Positions 8,413-17,525 of a DNA stretch of 64,000 nucleotides are shown here, in pieces. Source of the DNA: Methanococcus voltae (GTDB lineage: Archaea; AGJL01; Methanococci; Methanococcales; Methanococcaceae); the NCBI RefSeq assembly GCF_017875395.1, contig NZ_JAGGMO010000001.1, positions 310,001 to 374,000 of the forward strand, written 5' to 3'. The notes under the pieces were generated by a model. That model searched no databases. It was not told the DNA's origin and was given only the letters and a program-made list of their open reading frames with translations. Numbering within the stretch: the first letter of the stretch is position 1; each line of letters opens with the position of its first letter. The translations under genes were made by a program, and so were the position numbers.

Positions 8413-11400
8413 ATGAAATCAGTAGGTGAACTAGATTTTGTTGAAATGGATAAGTCCGTTAAAGAATTTTGGGAAAAAAACAACATATATAAAAAAGTTA
8501 AAGCTTTAAATGCAACAGCTCATAACCCTGATTATTATTTTGTTGATGGTCCCCCATACTGTTCCGGTGCTATACACTTAGGTACTGCTTGGAATAAAAC
8601 TATAAAAGATACTGTTTTAAGATTTAAAAGAATGGAAGGTTTTAACGTTTCAGATATGGCAGGCTGGGATATGCACGGTTTACCTATCGAAGTTAAAGTT
8701 GAAAACGAGTTTAAACTTTCATCAAAGAAAGATATTGAAACAAAAATCGGAACACAAGTATTTATTGATAAATGTAAAGAATTCGCACTTATGCACAAAG
8801 CAAACATGGAAAAACAATTTAAAAACTTGGGTGTTTGGTTAGATTGGGAAAATGCGTACATGCCAATCAAAAAGGAATATATGGAAATGGGTTGGTGGAC
8901 ACTTAAAAAAGCTCATGAAAAAGATCTTTTGGAAAAAGACCTTAGAGTCGGATACTGGTGCCCAAGATGTGAGACTTCACTTGCTGAGCACGAAGTTAGG
9001 GGAGAATATAAAGACGTTGTTGACCCTTCAGCTTATGTGAAATTCCAATTACAAGAAGCAGAAAACGAATACATAGTTATTTGGACAACTACGCCGTGGA
9101 CTTTACCTTCAAACTTGCTCGTTGCTGTTGGAAACGATTTCGATTATGCAAAAGTAGAAGTTGTAAGAACAGAAAATGAGACTGCTGAAACAAGTAAACA
9201 AATTTGGATTGTTGCTGAAGCTTTAGTTGAAAGTGTAATGAAAAAAGCTATTAGTACAGCAGAATACCAAGGTAAAACACTTGAATACAACGTAGTAGAA
9301 ACCTTTAAAGGTAGTGAATTAGTTGGCAAAAAGTACGTTCATCCATTTATGGAAGAAAACGAAAGACAGAAAGAATTCGCTGAACTTGAAAATGCTCACA
9401 TGATTGTAGAGGGCGACCACGTGACAACTGAAGGTGGTACTGGTTTAGTACACACCGCTCCAGGATTTGGGGAAGATGATTTTGCAGTAGGTACAAAATA
9501 CGGATTACCTGCTTACGCTCCATTAGACGACAATGGAAAATACACAGAATCCATTTGGAAAGGTTTATTCATTAAAGATATGGATGATAAAATAGTTGAC
9601 TTGTTATCTGAAAAAGATTTATTAGTAAACTATGGTAAATCAAAACACTCATATCCGCACTGCTGGAGATGTAAAACACCTTTATTATTTAGGTCAACTG
9701 AACAATGGTTCTTATCAATCTCTAAAATTAAAGATAGCATCATAGAACACGGTAAAACTGTTGGATGGACACCTAATTGGGTTGAAACTAGATATGTAAA
9801 CGGTGTTACCTTTGTAGGGGACTGGAACATTTCAAGACAAAGATACTGGGGTATTCCTTTGCCTATTTGGGTATGTGAAGAATGTGGTAAATACGAAGTT
9901 ATTGGAAGTATTGCCGAACTTGAAGAAAAGTCAATCGAACCGGTAAAACTCGATGATATTCATAAACCATCCGTAGACCCAGTTAAAATTAAATGTTCTT
10001 GCGGTGGCGTTATGAGCAGAGTACCTGATGTTTTAGACGTTTGGTATGATAGCGGTCTTGCACCATATGCAAGTATTGGTTCAAAAGAGCTTAAAAAAGC
10101 TGATTTCATTACAGAAGGACACGACCAAGTTACAAAATGGTTCTATTCACAACATGCACTTAGCGAACTTGTATTTGGAGATATTCCTTACAAAAAATGT
10201 TTAATGCACGGTTTTACCTTGGATGAAAAAGGAGAAAAGATGAGTAAAAGTCTTGGTAACATTGTTAGCCCTGATGATGTTATTGCGAAATACGGTGCAG
10301 ATATCCTTAGATTCTACCTATTAAGTGCAAATAAAGCATGGGAAGATTTAAGATTTGCTTACTCGGAACTTGAAGAAGTTAGAAGTATGTTAAACACCCT
10401 CTGGAACTCATATTCATTCTCTGTAAACTACATGACACTTGACGATTTCGTTCCAAATATGGATTACCTTGAAAACTGTAGAGTTGAAGACAGATGGATA
10501 TTAAGTAAAGTAAATTCACTCGTTAAAACGTCTATGGAAGCTCTTGAACAACCATTCTTACACACATACACATGGGCAATCAGAGACTTTGTATTGAATG
10601 ATTTAAGCAGATGGTATATCAAATTGATTAGAGATAGAACCTGGCAGGAAAAAGATAGTAAGGACAAATTAGCAGTTTACCAAACTTTGTACTACGTATT
10701 ATTAAAGTTAGTAACTGTTATGGCTCCGGTTGTACCACATATCTCTGAAAAGATTTATCAAAACCTTAAATTTGAAGAATTAGGTATGCCTGAAAGCATT
10801 TCAATGTTAACCATTGAATACGACGAGTCAATGATTAATGAAGAACTTGAAAACGATATTTCATTGGTTAGGGAAATTGTAGATGGTTTATTAAGAGGTA
10901 GGGATAAAATTAAATACACCCTTAGATACCCAATTTACAAAATAACATTACCTGAAGAAATTAAAAATTCAGTTGAAAAATATGATTATATTATCAGAGA
11001 ACAAGGTAACGTTAAAGAAATTGAATTTAAAGAATTTGAAGGAAATATAATTGTAAAACCTAACTTCAAAGAACTTGGAAAAGTTTTCAGAAGTGACGTT
11101 CCAAAAGTAGTTAAATTCATAAATTCAATTGACGGAAAAGAATTAAAAGATGCTCTTAAAAACGGTTCATATATGGGCGAATTTGAAATTAAACCTGAAT
11201 ATGTTGAATTTAGAGTTGAAATTCCTGAAAATATTATAGGTATTGAATTCTCAAAAGGAAACTTCTACATTCACAATGAAATTAAACCTGAATTAATTAA
11301 AGAAGGTTTAGCAAGAGAAGTAATTAGAAGAATTCAATCTATGAGAAAAGATCTTGATTTAGAAGTAAATGAAAAAATAAGTGTATTATACTCAGGAATT

Positions 11401-11574
11401 GAATTTAGTGAAGAATTATTGTCTAGAATTGCCAAAGAAGTTAGAGGAAACTTTGTAGGTGATTCCGACATTGATAGTAATGATTCATCAGTATATAATC
11501 AAGAATGGACCATTAAAACACCTAACGAAGAAACCTATGACTTAAAAATAAGTGTTAAAAGGAGTTCCCAATAA
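8413..11574 (+). CDS. ileS: Isoleucyl-tRNA synthetase
   Basis: Charges tRNA-Ile with isoleucine in the cytosol. The class Ia catalytic fold carries the HIGH-type motif HLGT (residues ~55-58, within PYCSGAIHLGT) and KMSKS (~609-613). Between them is the CP1 editing domain with the TTPWTLPSN signature. Zinc-binding Cys clusters are visible (CPRCETSLAEH; CEECGKYEV with CSCGG). A C-terminal anticodon-binding region completes the 1053-residue product, usual for archaeal IleRS. The first ATG after GGTGAT (8403-8408) is at 8413; the GTG at 8404 lies within the ribosome binding site. The gene stands alone and is followed by a 9-bp tandem repeat tract. Confidence 0.97.
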   Translation: MKSVGELDFVEMDKSVKEFWEKNNIYKKVKALNATAHNPDYYFVDGPPYCSGAIHLGTAWNKTIKDTVLRFKRMEGFNVSDMAGWDMHGLPIEVKVENEFKLSSKKDIETKIGTQVFIDKCKEFALMHKANMEKQFKNLGVWLDWENAYMPIKKEYMEMGWWTLKKAHEKDLLEKDLRVGYWCPRCETSLAEHEVRGEYKDVVDPSAYVKFQLQEAENEYIVIWTTTPWTLPSNLLVAVGNDFDYAKVEVVRTENETAETSKQIWIVAEALVESVMKKAISTAEYQGKTLEYNVVETFKGSELVGKKYVHPFMEENERQKEFAELENAHMIVEGDHVTTEGGTGLVHTAPGFGEDDFAVGTKYGLPAYAPLDDNGKYTESIWKGLFIKDMDDKIVDLLSEKDLLVNYGKSKHSYPHCWRCKTPLLFRSTEQWFLSISKIKDSIIEHGKTVGWTPNWVETRYVNGVTFVGDWNISRQRYWGIPLPIWVCEECGKYEVIGSIAELEEKSIEPVKLDDIHKPSVDPVKIKCSCGGVMSRVPDVLDVWYDSGLAPYASIGSKELKKADFITEGHDQVTKWFYSQHALSELVFGDIPYKKCLMHGFTLDEKGEKMSKSLGNIVSPDDVIAKYGADILRFYLLSANKAWEDLRFAYSELEEVRSMLNTLWNSYSFSVNYMTLDDFVPNMDYLENCRVEDRWILSKVNSLVKTSMEALEQPFLHTYTWAIRDFVLNDLSRWYIKLIRDRTWQEKDSKDKLAVYQTLYYVLLKLVTVMAPVVPHISEKIYQNLKFEELGMPESISMLTIEYDESMINEELENDISLVREIVDGLLRGRDKIKYTLRYPIYKITLPEEIKNSVEKYDYIIREQGNVKEIEFKEFEGNIIVKPNFKELGKVFRSDVPKVVKFINSIDGKELKDALKNGSYMGEFEIKPEYVEFRVEIPENIIGIEFSKGNFYIHNEIKPELIKEGLAREVIRRIQSMRKDLDLEVNEKISVLYSGIEFSEELLSRIAKEVRGNFVGDSDIDSNDSSVYNQEWTIKTPNEETYDLKISVKRSSQ

Positions 11575-11662
11575 TTTGCAATTTATTGCAATAAATTGAT
11601 TATTTAAATAATCCTTAAATTTTTATTTTTTTTGTAAATTTTAAATAACTTTTTATTTTTTT

Positions 11663-11711
11663 ATTATTTTTATTATTTTTATTATTTTTATTATTTTTAT
11701 TATTTTTATTA
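11663..11711. repeat. 9-bp T-rich tandem repeat after ileS
   Basis: Five exact copies of ATTATTTTT plus ATTA lie head to tail, about 90 bp downstream of the ileS stop. The transcript would contain repeated U runs, which matches the U-rich termination used by archaea, so it may act as a terminator. Alternatively it is neutral slippage DNA. Confidence 0.75.
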
Positions 11712-11819
11712 GTATTTTATAGATTTATTCAAATAGTACCATTGCTATTATATTATTGAAATACTATGTTATTGTACTATTATCAGTTATATTTTTAGAA
11801 ATTAAAAAAACGTGAAATT

Positions 11820-12554
11820 ATGAAAACTATAGTTATACTTGTAAATCCAAAATATAGTGGAAATTTAGGAGCTATTGCAAGAAATATGATGAATTTTGAT
11901 ACATACGACTTAAGAATAGTTCAAAATAGAGATGATGAAAAACCGGAAACCGTTTTGAATGACGAAGCTTTCATACGTGCTGTTCATGCTAAGGAAATAC
12001 TAGAAAACGCCAAATTTTATAAAACACTTGAAGAAGCGTCTTCAGATATTGATTATCTTGTAGCTACCACTGGTGCAGTCTCAGGGGGCGATAAAAACAT
12101 TAAAAGGATACCAATGACGCCTCGAAAATTAGCGGAAAAAAGTATTAGCCTTAAAGGTAACATAGGTATTGTTTTTGGAAGAGAAGATGATGGACTTAGA
12201 AATGAAGATGTTGAACTCTGCGATTTATTAGTTTCAATCCCTACATGTTCTAATTATCCAATAATGAATTTATCGCATGCGGTAGCTGTTATTTTATATG
12301 AATTATATAATATAAGGATTGATGAGAGCATACCGTATGATACCAATGTTAAAGAAGCATCAAAAGAAGATAAAGACATATTACTTAACATATTTAATGA
12401 TTTCGTAGACAAATCATTGATACAAGACCATAAAAAGCCAATTTGTAAAACCATATTTAAAAGAGTAATTTCTAGAGCTTTTATAAGTGGTAGGGAAGCT
12501 AATTCACTTATGTGTGTATTTAAAGATAAAATAATTGGTTCAAATAAAAAATAA
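11820..12554 (+). CDS. trmJ: SPOUT-class RNA 2'-O-methyltransferase, TrmJ-like
   Basis: Predicted SAM-dependent 2'-O-methyltransferase of the SpoU/TrmH class. It is closest to archaeal TrmJ, which methylates cytidine 32 of tRNA. SPOUT motif 1 is NLGAIARNM with its Arg, motif 2 is IGIVFGREDDGL, and motif 3 is PIMNLSHAVAVILYEL, which builds the trefoil-knot SAM site. The C-terminal ~70 residues are the helical extension typical of TrmJ. Length is 244 residues. The ATG follows a weak GTGA. It is convergent with the DUF378 gene 64 bp away. The exact target nucleotide is inferred. Confidence 0.85.
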   Translation: MKTIVILVNPKYSGNLGAIARNMMNFDTYDLRIVQNRDDEKPETVLNDEAFIRAVHAKEILENAKFYKTLEEASSDIDYLVATTGAVSGGDKNIKRIPMTPRKLAEKSISLKGNIGIVFGREDDGLRNEDVELCDLLVSIPTCSNYPIMNLSHAVAVILYELYNIRIDESIPYDTNVKEASKEDKDILLNIFNDFVDKSLIQDHKKPICKTIFKRVISRAFISGREANSLMCVFKDKIIGSNKK

Positions 12555-12618
12555 AAAATAAAAAATATTTCAATATCATCAATAATTTTTAAGTATTTCA
12601 ATCTAATCTATTCTTAAA

Positions 12619-12858
12619 TTATTGGCTTGTTTTATATGCGTAATATATCATATAAAGGGCAGATAAACCAACAAGGATGTAAATAGTTCTTGCTACTAAC
12701 GAATTACCTAATGAAATAATTTGTACGAGGTCTATGTTTAGTGCTCCCACTAACCCCCAGTTTAAACCCCCAATTATTACTAAAAAGATAGCAAGTTTAT
12801 CCAACCATGTTTTATGATTTGCCATATTTCGCATTTTTGATTCCACTTCCATATCCAT
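12619..12858 (-). CDS. DUF378 small membrane protein
   Basis: 79 residues with two transmembrane helices. The first contains the family-typical IGGLNWGLVGAL, and the second ends in a short basic/polar tail. It matches the DUF378 (YuzA-like) family, whose function is unknown. A strong GAGGGGAT ribosome binding site precedes the ATG at 12858. It stands alone; the nearest genes are convergent trmJ and divergent pyrD. Confidence 0.8.
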   Translation of the reverse strand: MDMEVESKMRNMANHKTWLDKLAIFLVIIGGLNWGLVGALNIDLVQIISLGNSLVARTIYILVGLSALYMIYYAYKTSQ

Positions 12859-13195
12859 AATATCCCCTCTCTAACAATGTTTAGTAATATATACAAATTA
12901 ATACCGATAGTTAATTTTGAGATAGGATTATCTATTAAATAGTTAAGTTAGTTTCATTATAATTTATAAAAATTATTCTTTAAGTAATTATCTATTCAAA
13001 TATATTGATATTTTATGAGGACAGATGAGTATAATTTAAAATAATCAACCTAGTTCATAGATCATTTATCAAATAATTATAAAAATAAATAGTGTTAATA
13101 CAAATAAATACAAATAATAAGTAAAATTTAAATTTATTAAATAAGTTATAGAATCTTAAAATTGTAGGTTTAAAACTTTTCAATTGGGTGAAATA
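12859..13195. other. Divergent promoter region DUF378/pyrD
   Basis: This 337-bp AT-rich region presumably carries promoters for both flanking genes. A short GATA...TATC inverted motif occurs near 12920, but nothing strong enough to name as an operator. The GGGTGA at 13187-13191 is the pyrD ribosome binding site. Confidence 0.5.
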
Positions 13196-14152
13196 TTGTC
13201 TAAATTTGGTGTGCATGATAAAAATGATAAAAATGATATTTTAAATTTAAATTTATTTGGAATTGATTTCAAAAACCCCGTATTTCTAGCAGCAGGCGTT
13301 ATGGGAGAAACTGGTTCTGCTATGCGTAGAATTGCTAAAAATGGAGCCGGTGCAGTATGTACAAAGTCCATAGGTCTTGAAAAAAAGCCCGGACATAATA
13401 ATCCAACTATGGTTGAAGTAGATGGTGGATTCTTAAATGCTATGGGATTACCCAACCCTGGAATTGACCAATATATTGATGAAATAGAATATATTAAAAA
13501 AAAAATGAAAGAATTGGATGTAAAAGTTATAGGTTCGATATACGGCAAAAATGAAAAAGAATTTGAAAAAGTTGCTGAAACAATAACTGAACATGTGGAT
13601 TTAATTGAATTAAACATATCTTGCCCTCATGCAGGTGGTGGTTATGGGTCATCAATTGGTCAAGATTGTAATTTAAGCCATAAAGTGGTTTCTACAGTGA
13701 AAAATATAGCAAAAGTACCTGTTATAGCTAAATTAACCCCTAATGTAACAGATATTAAAGAAATTGCCACCAGTGTTGAAGATGCGGGTGCTGATGGTAT
13801 TACAGCTATTAACACACTTGGTCCTGGCATGGTTATTGACATAGAATCCAAAAAACCAATATTGGGAAATATTTACGGCGGAATGTCTGGAAAAGCTGTT
13901 AAACCTATTGCAATCAAGAATGTATATGACATATACTCAGCTGTTGAAATTCCTGTAATTGGTGTTGGAGGTATTACGACAGGTTCTGACGCAATTGAAT
14001 TTATGATGGCAGGCGCTTCAGCCGTTCAAGTTGGTACAGGCGTTTATTATAGGGGCTACGAAATATTCAACAAAATAAATGATGAAATCAGCGAATACTT
14101 ACTTAAAAAAGAATTAAAAATGAGTGACGTTGTTGGATGCGTCCATAACTAA
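13196..14152 (+). CDS. pyrD: Dihydroorotate dehydrogenase, class 1B type
   Basis: Oxidises dihydroorotate to orotate in pyrimidine biosynthesis, using FMN on a TIM barrel. The catalytic base is Cys143 in LNISCPHAGGGYGS, which marks a cytosolic class 1 enzyme; class 2 enzymes have Ser. FMN-phosphate motifs GVGGIT and AVQVGTG are near the C-terminus. Length is 318 residues from a TTG start at 13196, set by GGGTGA just upstream; an earlier TTG at 13184 overlaps that ribosome binding site. Class 1B enzymes work with a PyrK iron-sulfur flavoprotein, which is not in this window. Confidence 0.92.
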   Translation: MSKFGVHDKNDKNDILNLNLFGIDFKNPVFLAAGVMGETGSAMRRIAKNGAGAVCTKSIGLEKKPGHNNPTMVEVDGGFLNAMGLPNPGIDQYIDEIEYIKKKMKELDVKVIGSIYGKNEKEFEKVAETITEHVDLIELNISCPHAGGGYGSSIGQDCNLSHKVVSTVKNIAKVPVIAKLTPNVTDIKEIATSVEDAGADGITAINTLGPGMVIDIESKKPILGNIYGGMSGKAVKPIAIKNVYDIYSAVEIPVIGVGGITTGSDAIEFMMAGASAVQVGTGVYYRGYEIFNKINDEISEYLLKKELKMSDVVGCVHN

Positions 14153-14223
14153 CTATAACTTGTCTTTAAGTTATAATGTAAATAAATTAAAAAAATAAAA
14201 ATAATTAATTATTTATTTTTTAT

Positions 14224-15120
14224 TTAAATTCCGTAGGTTTCTTTATATTTAGCCTTTGCTTTTCTTTTAAGATATATATTACCAGCTACCCCTGCTAAAA
14301 GTGGTAATGGCGTTCCAATATATGCCATACCACAAAATGCACCCAAACATTTCTTAAATCGCGTAGTTTGGTACTTTAAGATATTATCTTCTTTTTTACG
14401 GAATGCTGAATTAAATAAAGCTTTTTCGGAAGCATAAACAATATTATAGCTCCATAAAATTATATCGGATAATGGAGTAGGCGCCCCATGGAATGACGTC
14501 TTTCTGGATTTTATAGAAGCATATAAATCTTCTGCAGTCTCTCCGCTAAATTTGGTATGACCATTACCTACCATTCTTGCAATGTGTGCGTCACTATTTC
14601 CCAAAAATGCAAAAGACTTTTTATGATAGTTCTTAAGTACTTTATCCAATGCAATGTTGTTAACAATACCATCCCTATGGTATGCGTTGTATACCTCAAC
14701 ACCGTCTAAATCTAAGTCAAATATCTTGTCACCAACTGCATGGCATATTGGACTATATGGGTGGGGGCATACTGCTAAACCACCCTGTTCGTGTATTAAA
14801 TCGATTGTTTCTTCAGCACTTAAGAATTTAGGGATTTCCTCATTTAAATATAGTCCTAAAATTTCCCCATCATTCGTCATTACTTCGCTACCTACAACCA
14901 CGTCGACATTGTATTTTTTTGCAAACTCTGTTGCTTTTAATCCGCCCTGTATAGTATTGTGGTCAGTAACTGCAACCACGCTTAAACCACGCTTAGCTGC
15001 ACATCTTACTATCTTTTCTGGTTCTTCAACTGAATCAGGGAATTTTAATCCCATATATCTCATTAAACCGGAATATTTAGAGTGTGTGTGCAAATCCGCT
15101 AATGAATTATAATCTTCCAT
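14224..15120 (-). CDS. PHP-domain metal-dependent phosphoesterase
   Basis: Predicted metal-dependent phosphoesterase of the PHP superfamily, 298 residues. Metal-ligand motifs are in order: DLHTHS (9-14), VTDHN (51-55), GSEV, CPHPYSP and GNSDAH. The C-terminal ~70 residues follow the barrel and include a short hydrophobic, Gly-rich segment, possibly a membrane anchor, then a basic tail. The substrate is unknown; relatives hydrolyse nucleotide or nucleoside phosphates, and some RNA ends. A GAGGGAA ribosome binding site precedes the ATG. It is convergent with pyrD. Confidence 0.82.
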   Translation of the reverse strand: MEDYNSLADLHTHSKYSGLMRYMGLKFPDSVEEPEKIVRCAAKRGLSVVAVTDHNTIQGGLKATEFAKKYNVDVVVGSEVMTNDGEILGLYLNEEIPKFLSAEETIDLIHEQGGLAVCPHPYSPICHAVGDKIFDLDLDGVEVYNAYHRDGIVNNIALDKVLKNYHKKSFAFLGNSDAHIARMVGNGHTKFSGETAEDLYASIKSRKTSFHGAPTPLSDIILWSYNIVYASEKALFNSAFRKKEDNILKYQTTRFKKCLGAFCGMAYIGTPLPLLAGVAGNIYLKRKAKAKYKETYGI

Positions 15121-15436
15121 AAATTCCCTCTTTTTGTAAATTAAAATTATTTATAATATAAATTAATTTAGTTTAAAAATTTAAATTATTCCTTGTATCG
15201 TAAAGCGTTTGTTATTTTATTGTAATTAATATCATTTTTTACTTTTTATTTTTACTTTTTAATTATTTTTTTTAGTTTTAATATTATATCCTATTTATGA
15301 TTATTTGTCGATTTTACTATATATAATATATAGATGTAAAAATAAGCGTGATAATCGATAGAAAAATAAAAAATAGAATTAAAAAAATTAAGTGATTATA
15401 GGTTAAATTATTAAAATATTAACGGATTAGGCTTGG
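15121..15436. other. AT-rich noncoding stretch
   Basis: These 316 bp separate nnr from the PHP gene on the same strand. T-rich runs near 15235-15275 could end the nnr transcript, and the rest likely holds the PHP promoter. No small gene or strong hairpin is visible. Confidence 0.5.
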
Positions 15437-17122
15437 TTAAAAATCCAAATAATTATGTAAAATTTTAGGCATTACTTTTAAAATATCTCTCGAATTATAA
15501 TTATATCCAATTTCTTTATATAAGTAATCACCTGCGAGTCCATTTATAAATACTCCCGCACAAGCGGATACGTAAGGGTCATTTTTAGCGGAAAAACCTG
15601 CGATTAATCCTGCAAGGATATCTCCAGTACCCCCTACAGTCATTCCCACATTTCCCGTCATGTTTAATTTTATGTTATTTTTATTAAATACCATATCTAT
15701 TTTACCCTTTAAAACTATATTTGATTGGTAAACGTCCGATAATTCTTCCAAAATTGGTTTTATGTACTCAAACTCTCCCTTATGAGGTGTAAATACAATA
15801 TTTTTATTCGTAAACAATTTTAGATATAATTCTTTATTTTTTTCTTTTAAATTTTCATTTAAATCATCGGTATTTAATGGATTAATCAATTTTATGGCAT
15901 CGGCATCTATTATTAATTTAGGCATAGCCTCCTTTTCACTTAAAATTTTATTTAAATATTTTTCCAAAAACTCTTTTGTATCGGGATTTAAGCCAATTCC
16001 ACAACCTAAAACTATAGAATCGTAATTTTTAGAGATGGATGCCAATTCTTCGACATGATGTTTGTTAAAACACCCCCCATTAAACTCTTTAATCATTAAT
16101 TCAGGATAATTTTTTAGAGCAGATGCTACAGGATTAACGGTCGCTACAGTTACTACATCCACAATCTTTGAAGCGGCTACTGCTGAAAAAATTGGAGCCC
16201 CATAATAATCTTTAGAGCCCCCTATTATTAATGTTCTACCATTATTTCCCTTGTGGGAATCCTCTTTAGTCTTTGAAAGACTTTTTAACTCACCCATACC
16301 TATTACATAGTTAATATAATCAGGAATACCTATTTCTTTTAATACAGTTTTGTTTTTATTGGTCGATTTTTCGTTTAAATTTAAATTGTTGGATTTATCT
16401 TCTTTATAATCATCTTTGTAATTATGAAATGTAATTATCTTATCGGAGATTAAACCTTTCGTTTCAGTATCTAAACTAATTATATCCACATAATTATTAT
16501 AATTAACATTATTTTTTAACAAATTTAGGGATTCCATACATTTATCATATGGATGTCTTAAATTACCAGATATTCCAGTCCCTAACATTGCGTCTACTAA
16601 TAAAATCTTCTTTTTAGAATCATCTTTGTTAGCAATTGTATCTAATTTATAAGATATATTCAAAAATAATTTTTCAAAATCCTTTTTTAGAGTATATATA
16701 TTAATATTTCCAAATTTATAAATATTATGTATTATGTCAAAATTTTCTTTACTTTCTTGCGTCTTAATTTCATCTTCATTATTTAGTAACACGACATTAA
16801 CTCTATATGATTTCGACAAATGCCGAGCTAGTACAAAGCCATCTCCCCCATTATTTCCCTTACCGCAAAACAAATATATTTCGGCATAAGTTGTATTTTC
16901 ACTCTGTTTTTCATGATTGATTACTTCATTATATGCCTGTATTCCTGCATTTTCCATTAATATACGTTTAGATATTCCATAATATTCACAATTATTATCC
17001 AATATATTCATTTCAGCAGTAGTTATGTATTTTTTTTGAATTATTTTAAATTTTTGCTCAAAATTTTTCAATTGATTTATTATATTATTACCTAAATCTA
17101 ATTTAGTATTGTTTAAATCCAT
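15437..17122 (-). CDS. nnr: Bifunctional NAD(P)H-hydrate repair enzyme Nnr
   Basis: Repairs hydrated NAD(P)H. The N-terminal YjeF_N domain epimerises NAD(P)HX (GNNGGDG at residues 89-95). The C-terminal ribokinase-like domain is the ADP-dependent dehydratase (IIGGSKDYYGAP; catalytic GGTGD near residue 497). The 561-residue fusion matches the bifunctional form found in many archaea. An Asn/Lys-rich linker around residues 215-265 joins the halves and is unusually long and low in complexity. A GGTGG ribosome binding site precedes the ATG. No partner gene is adjacent. Confidence 0.92.
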   Translation of the reverse strand: MDLNNTKLDLGNNIINQLKNFEQKFKIIQKKYITTAEMNILDNNCEYYGISKRILMENAGIQAYNEVINHEKQSENTTYAEIYLFCGKGNNGGDGFVLARHLSKSYRVNVVLLNNEDEIKTQESKENFDIIHNIYKFGNINIYTLKKDFEKLFLNISYKLDTIANKDDSKKKILLVDAMLGTGISGNLRHPYDKCMESLNLLKNNVNYNNYVDIISLDTETKGLISDKIITFHNYKDDYKEDKSNNLNLNEKSTNKNKTVLKEIGIPDYINYVIGMGELKSLSKTKEDSHKGNNGRTLIIGGSKDYYGAPIFSAVAASKIVDVVTVATVNPVASALKNYPELMIKEFNGGCFNKHHVEELASISKNYDSIVLGCGIGLNPDTKEFLEKYLNKILSEKEAMPKLIIDADAIKLINPLNTDDLNENLKEKNKELYLKLFTNKNIVFTPHKGEFEYIKPILEELSDVYQSNIVLKGKIDMVFNKNNIKLNMTGNVGMTVGGTGDILAGLIAGFSAKNDPYVSACAGVFINGLAGDYLYKEIGYNYNSRDILKVMPKILHNYLDF

Positions 17123-17525
17123 TTGACCACCTTACATATATGATTGCGTATTTTATTCGTCATTTCACGATAATTAGGTCTTGAAAGCCATAAATAAAGC
17201 TTATATACTAAGTAATACTATCTAAAAATACATATGTAATTCATGCTATATTATACCATATATCTATACGATAATTGATTATAACGTTAGAATTTTAAAT
17301 TGAAAATACAAAATGAAATTTTAATATGGAGTTTTGAATAACCAAAAATTTTAGCAAAGGATAAAGCTAAATAGTCCGCGAGGGCATAACAATATAATAA
17401 ATTATACAATAATACAATTGAATATTTAATTTAATATCGCATGAATAAATATCTCGACAATTATTATACGACCAACCAAATTAAAGTATTAGAATTAAAA
17501 ATATTAACCCAATATGGTGAGATTT
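17123..17525. other. Divergent region nnr/acd with a small GC-richer patch
   Basis: 403 bp upstream of both nnr and the acyl-CoA synthetase. Most is AT-rich. Around 17350-17392 there is a TTTAGC/GCTAAA 6-bp stem followed by a GC patch (CCGCGAGGG), on the acd side about 135 bp before its start. It could be a leader structure, but I recognise no riboswitch. Confidence 0.4.
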
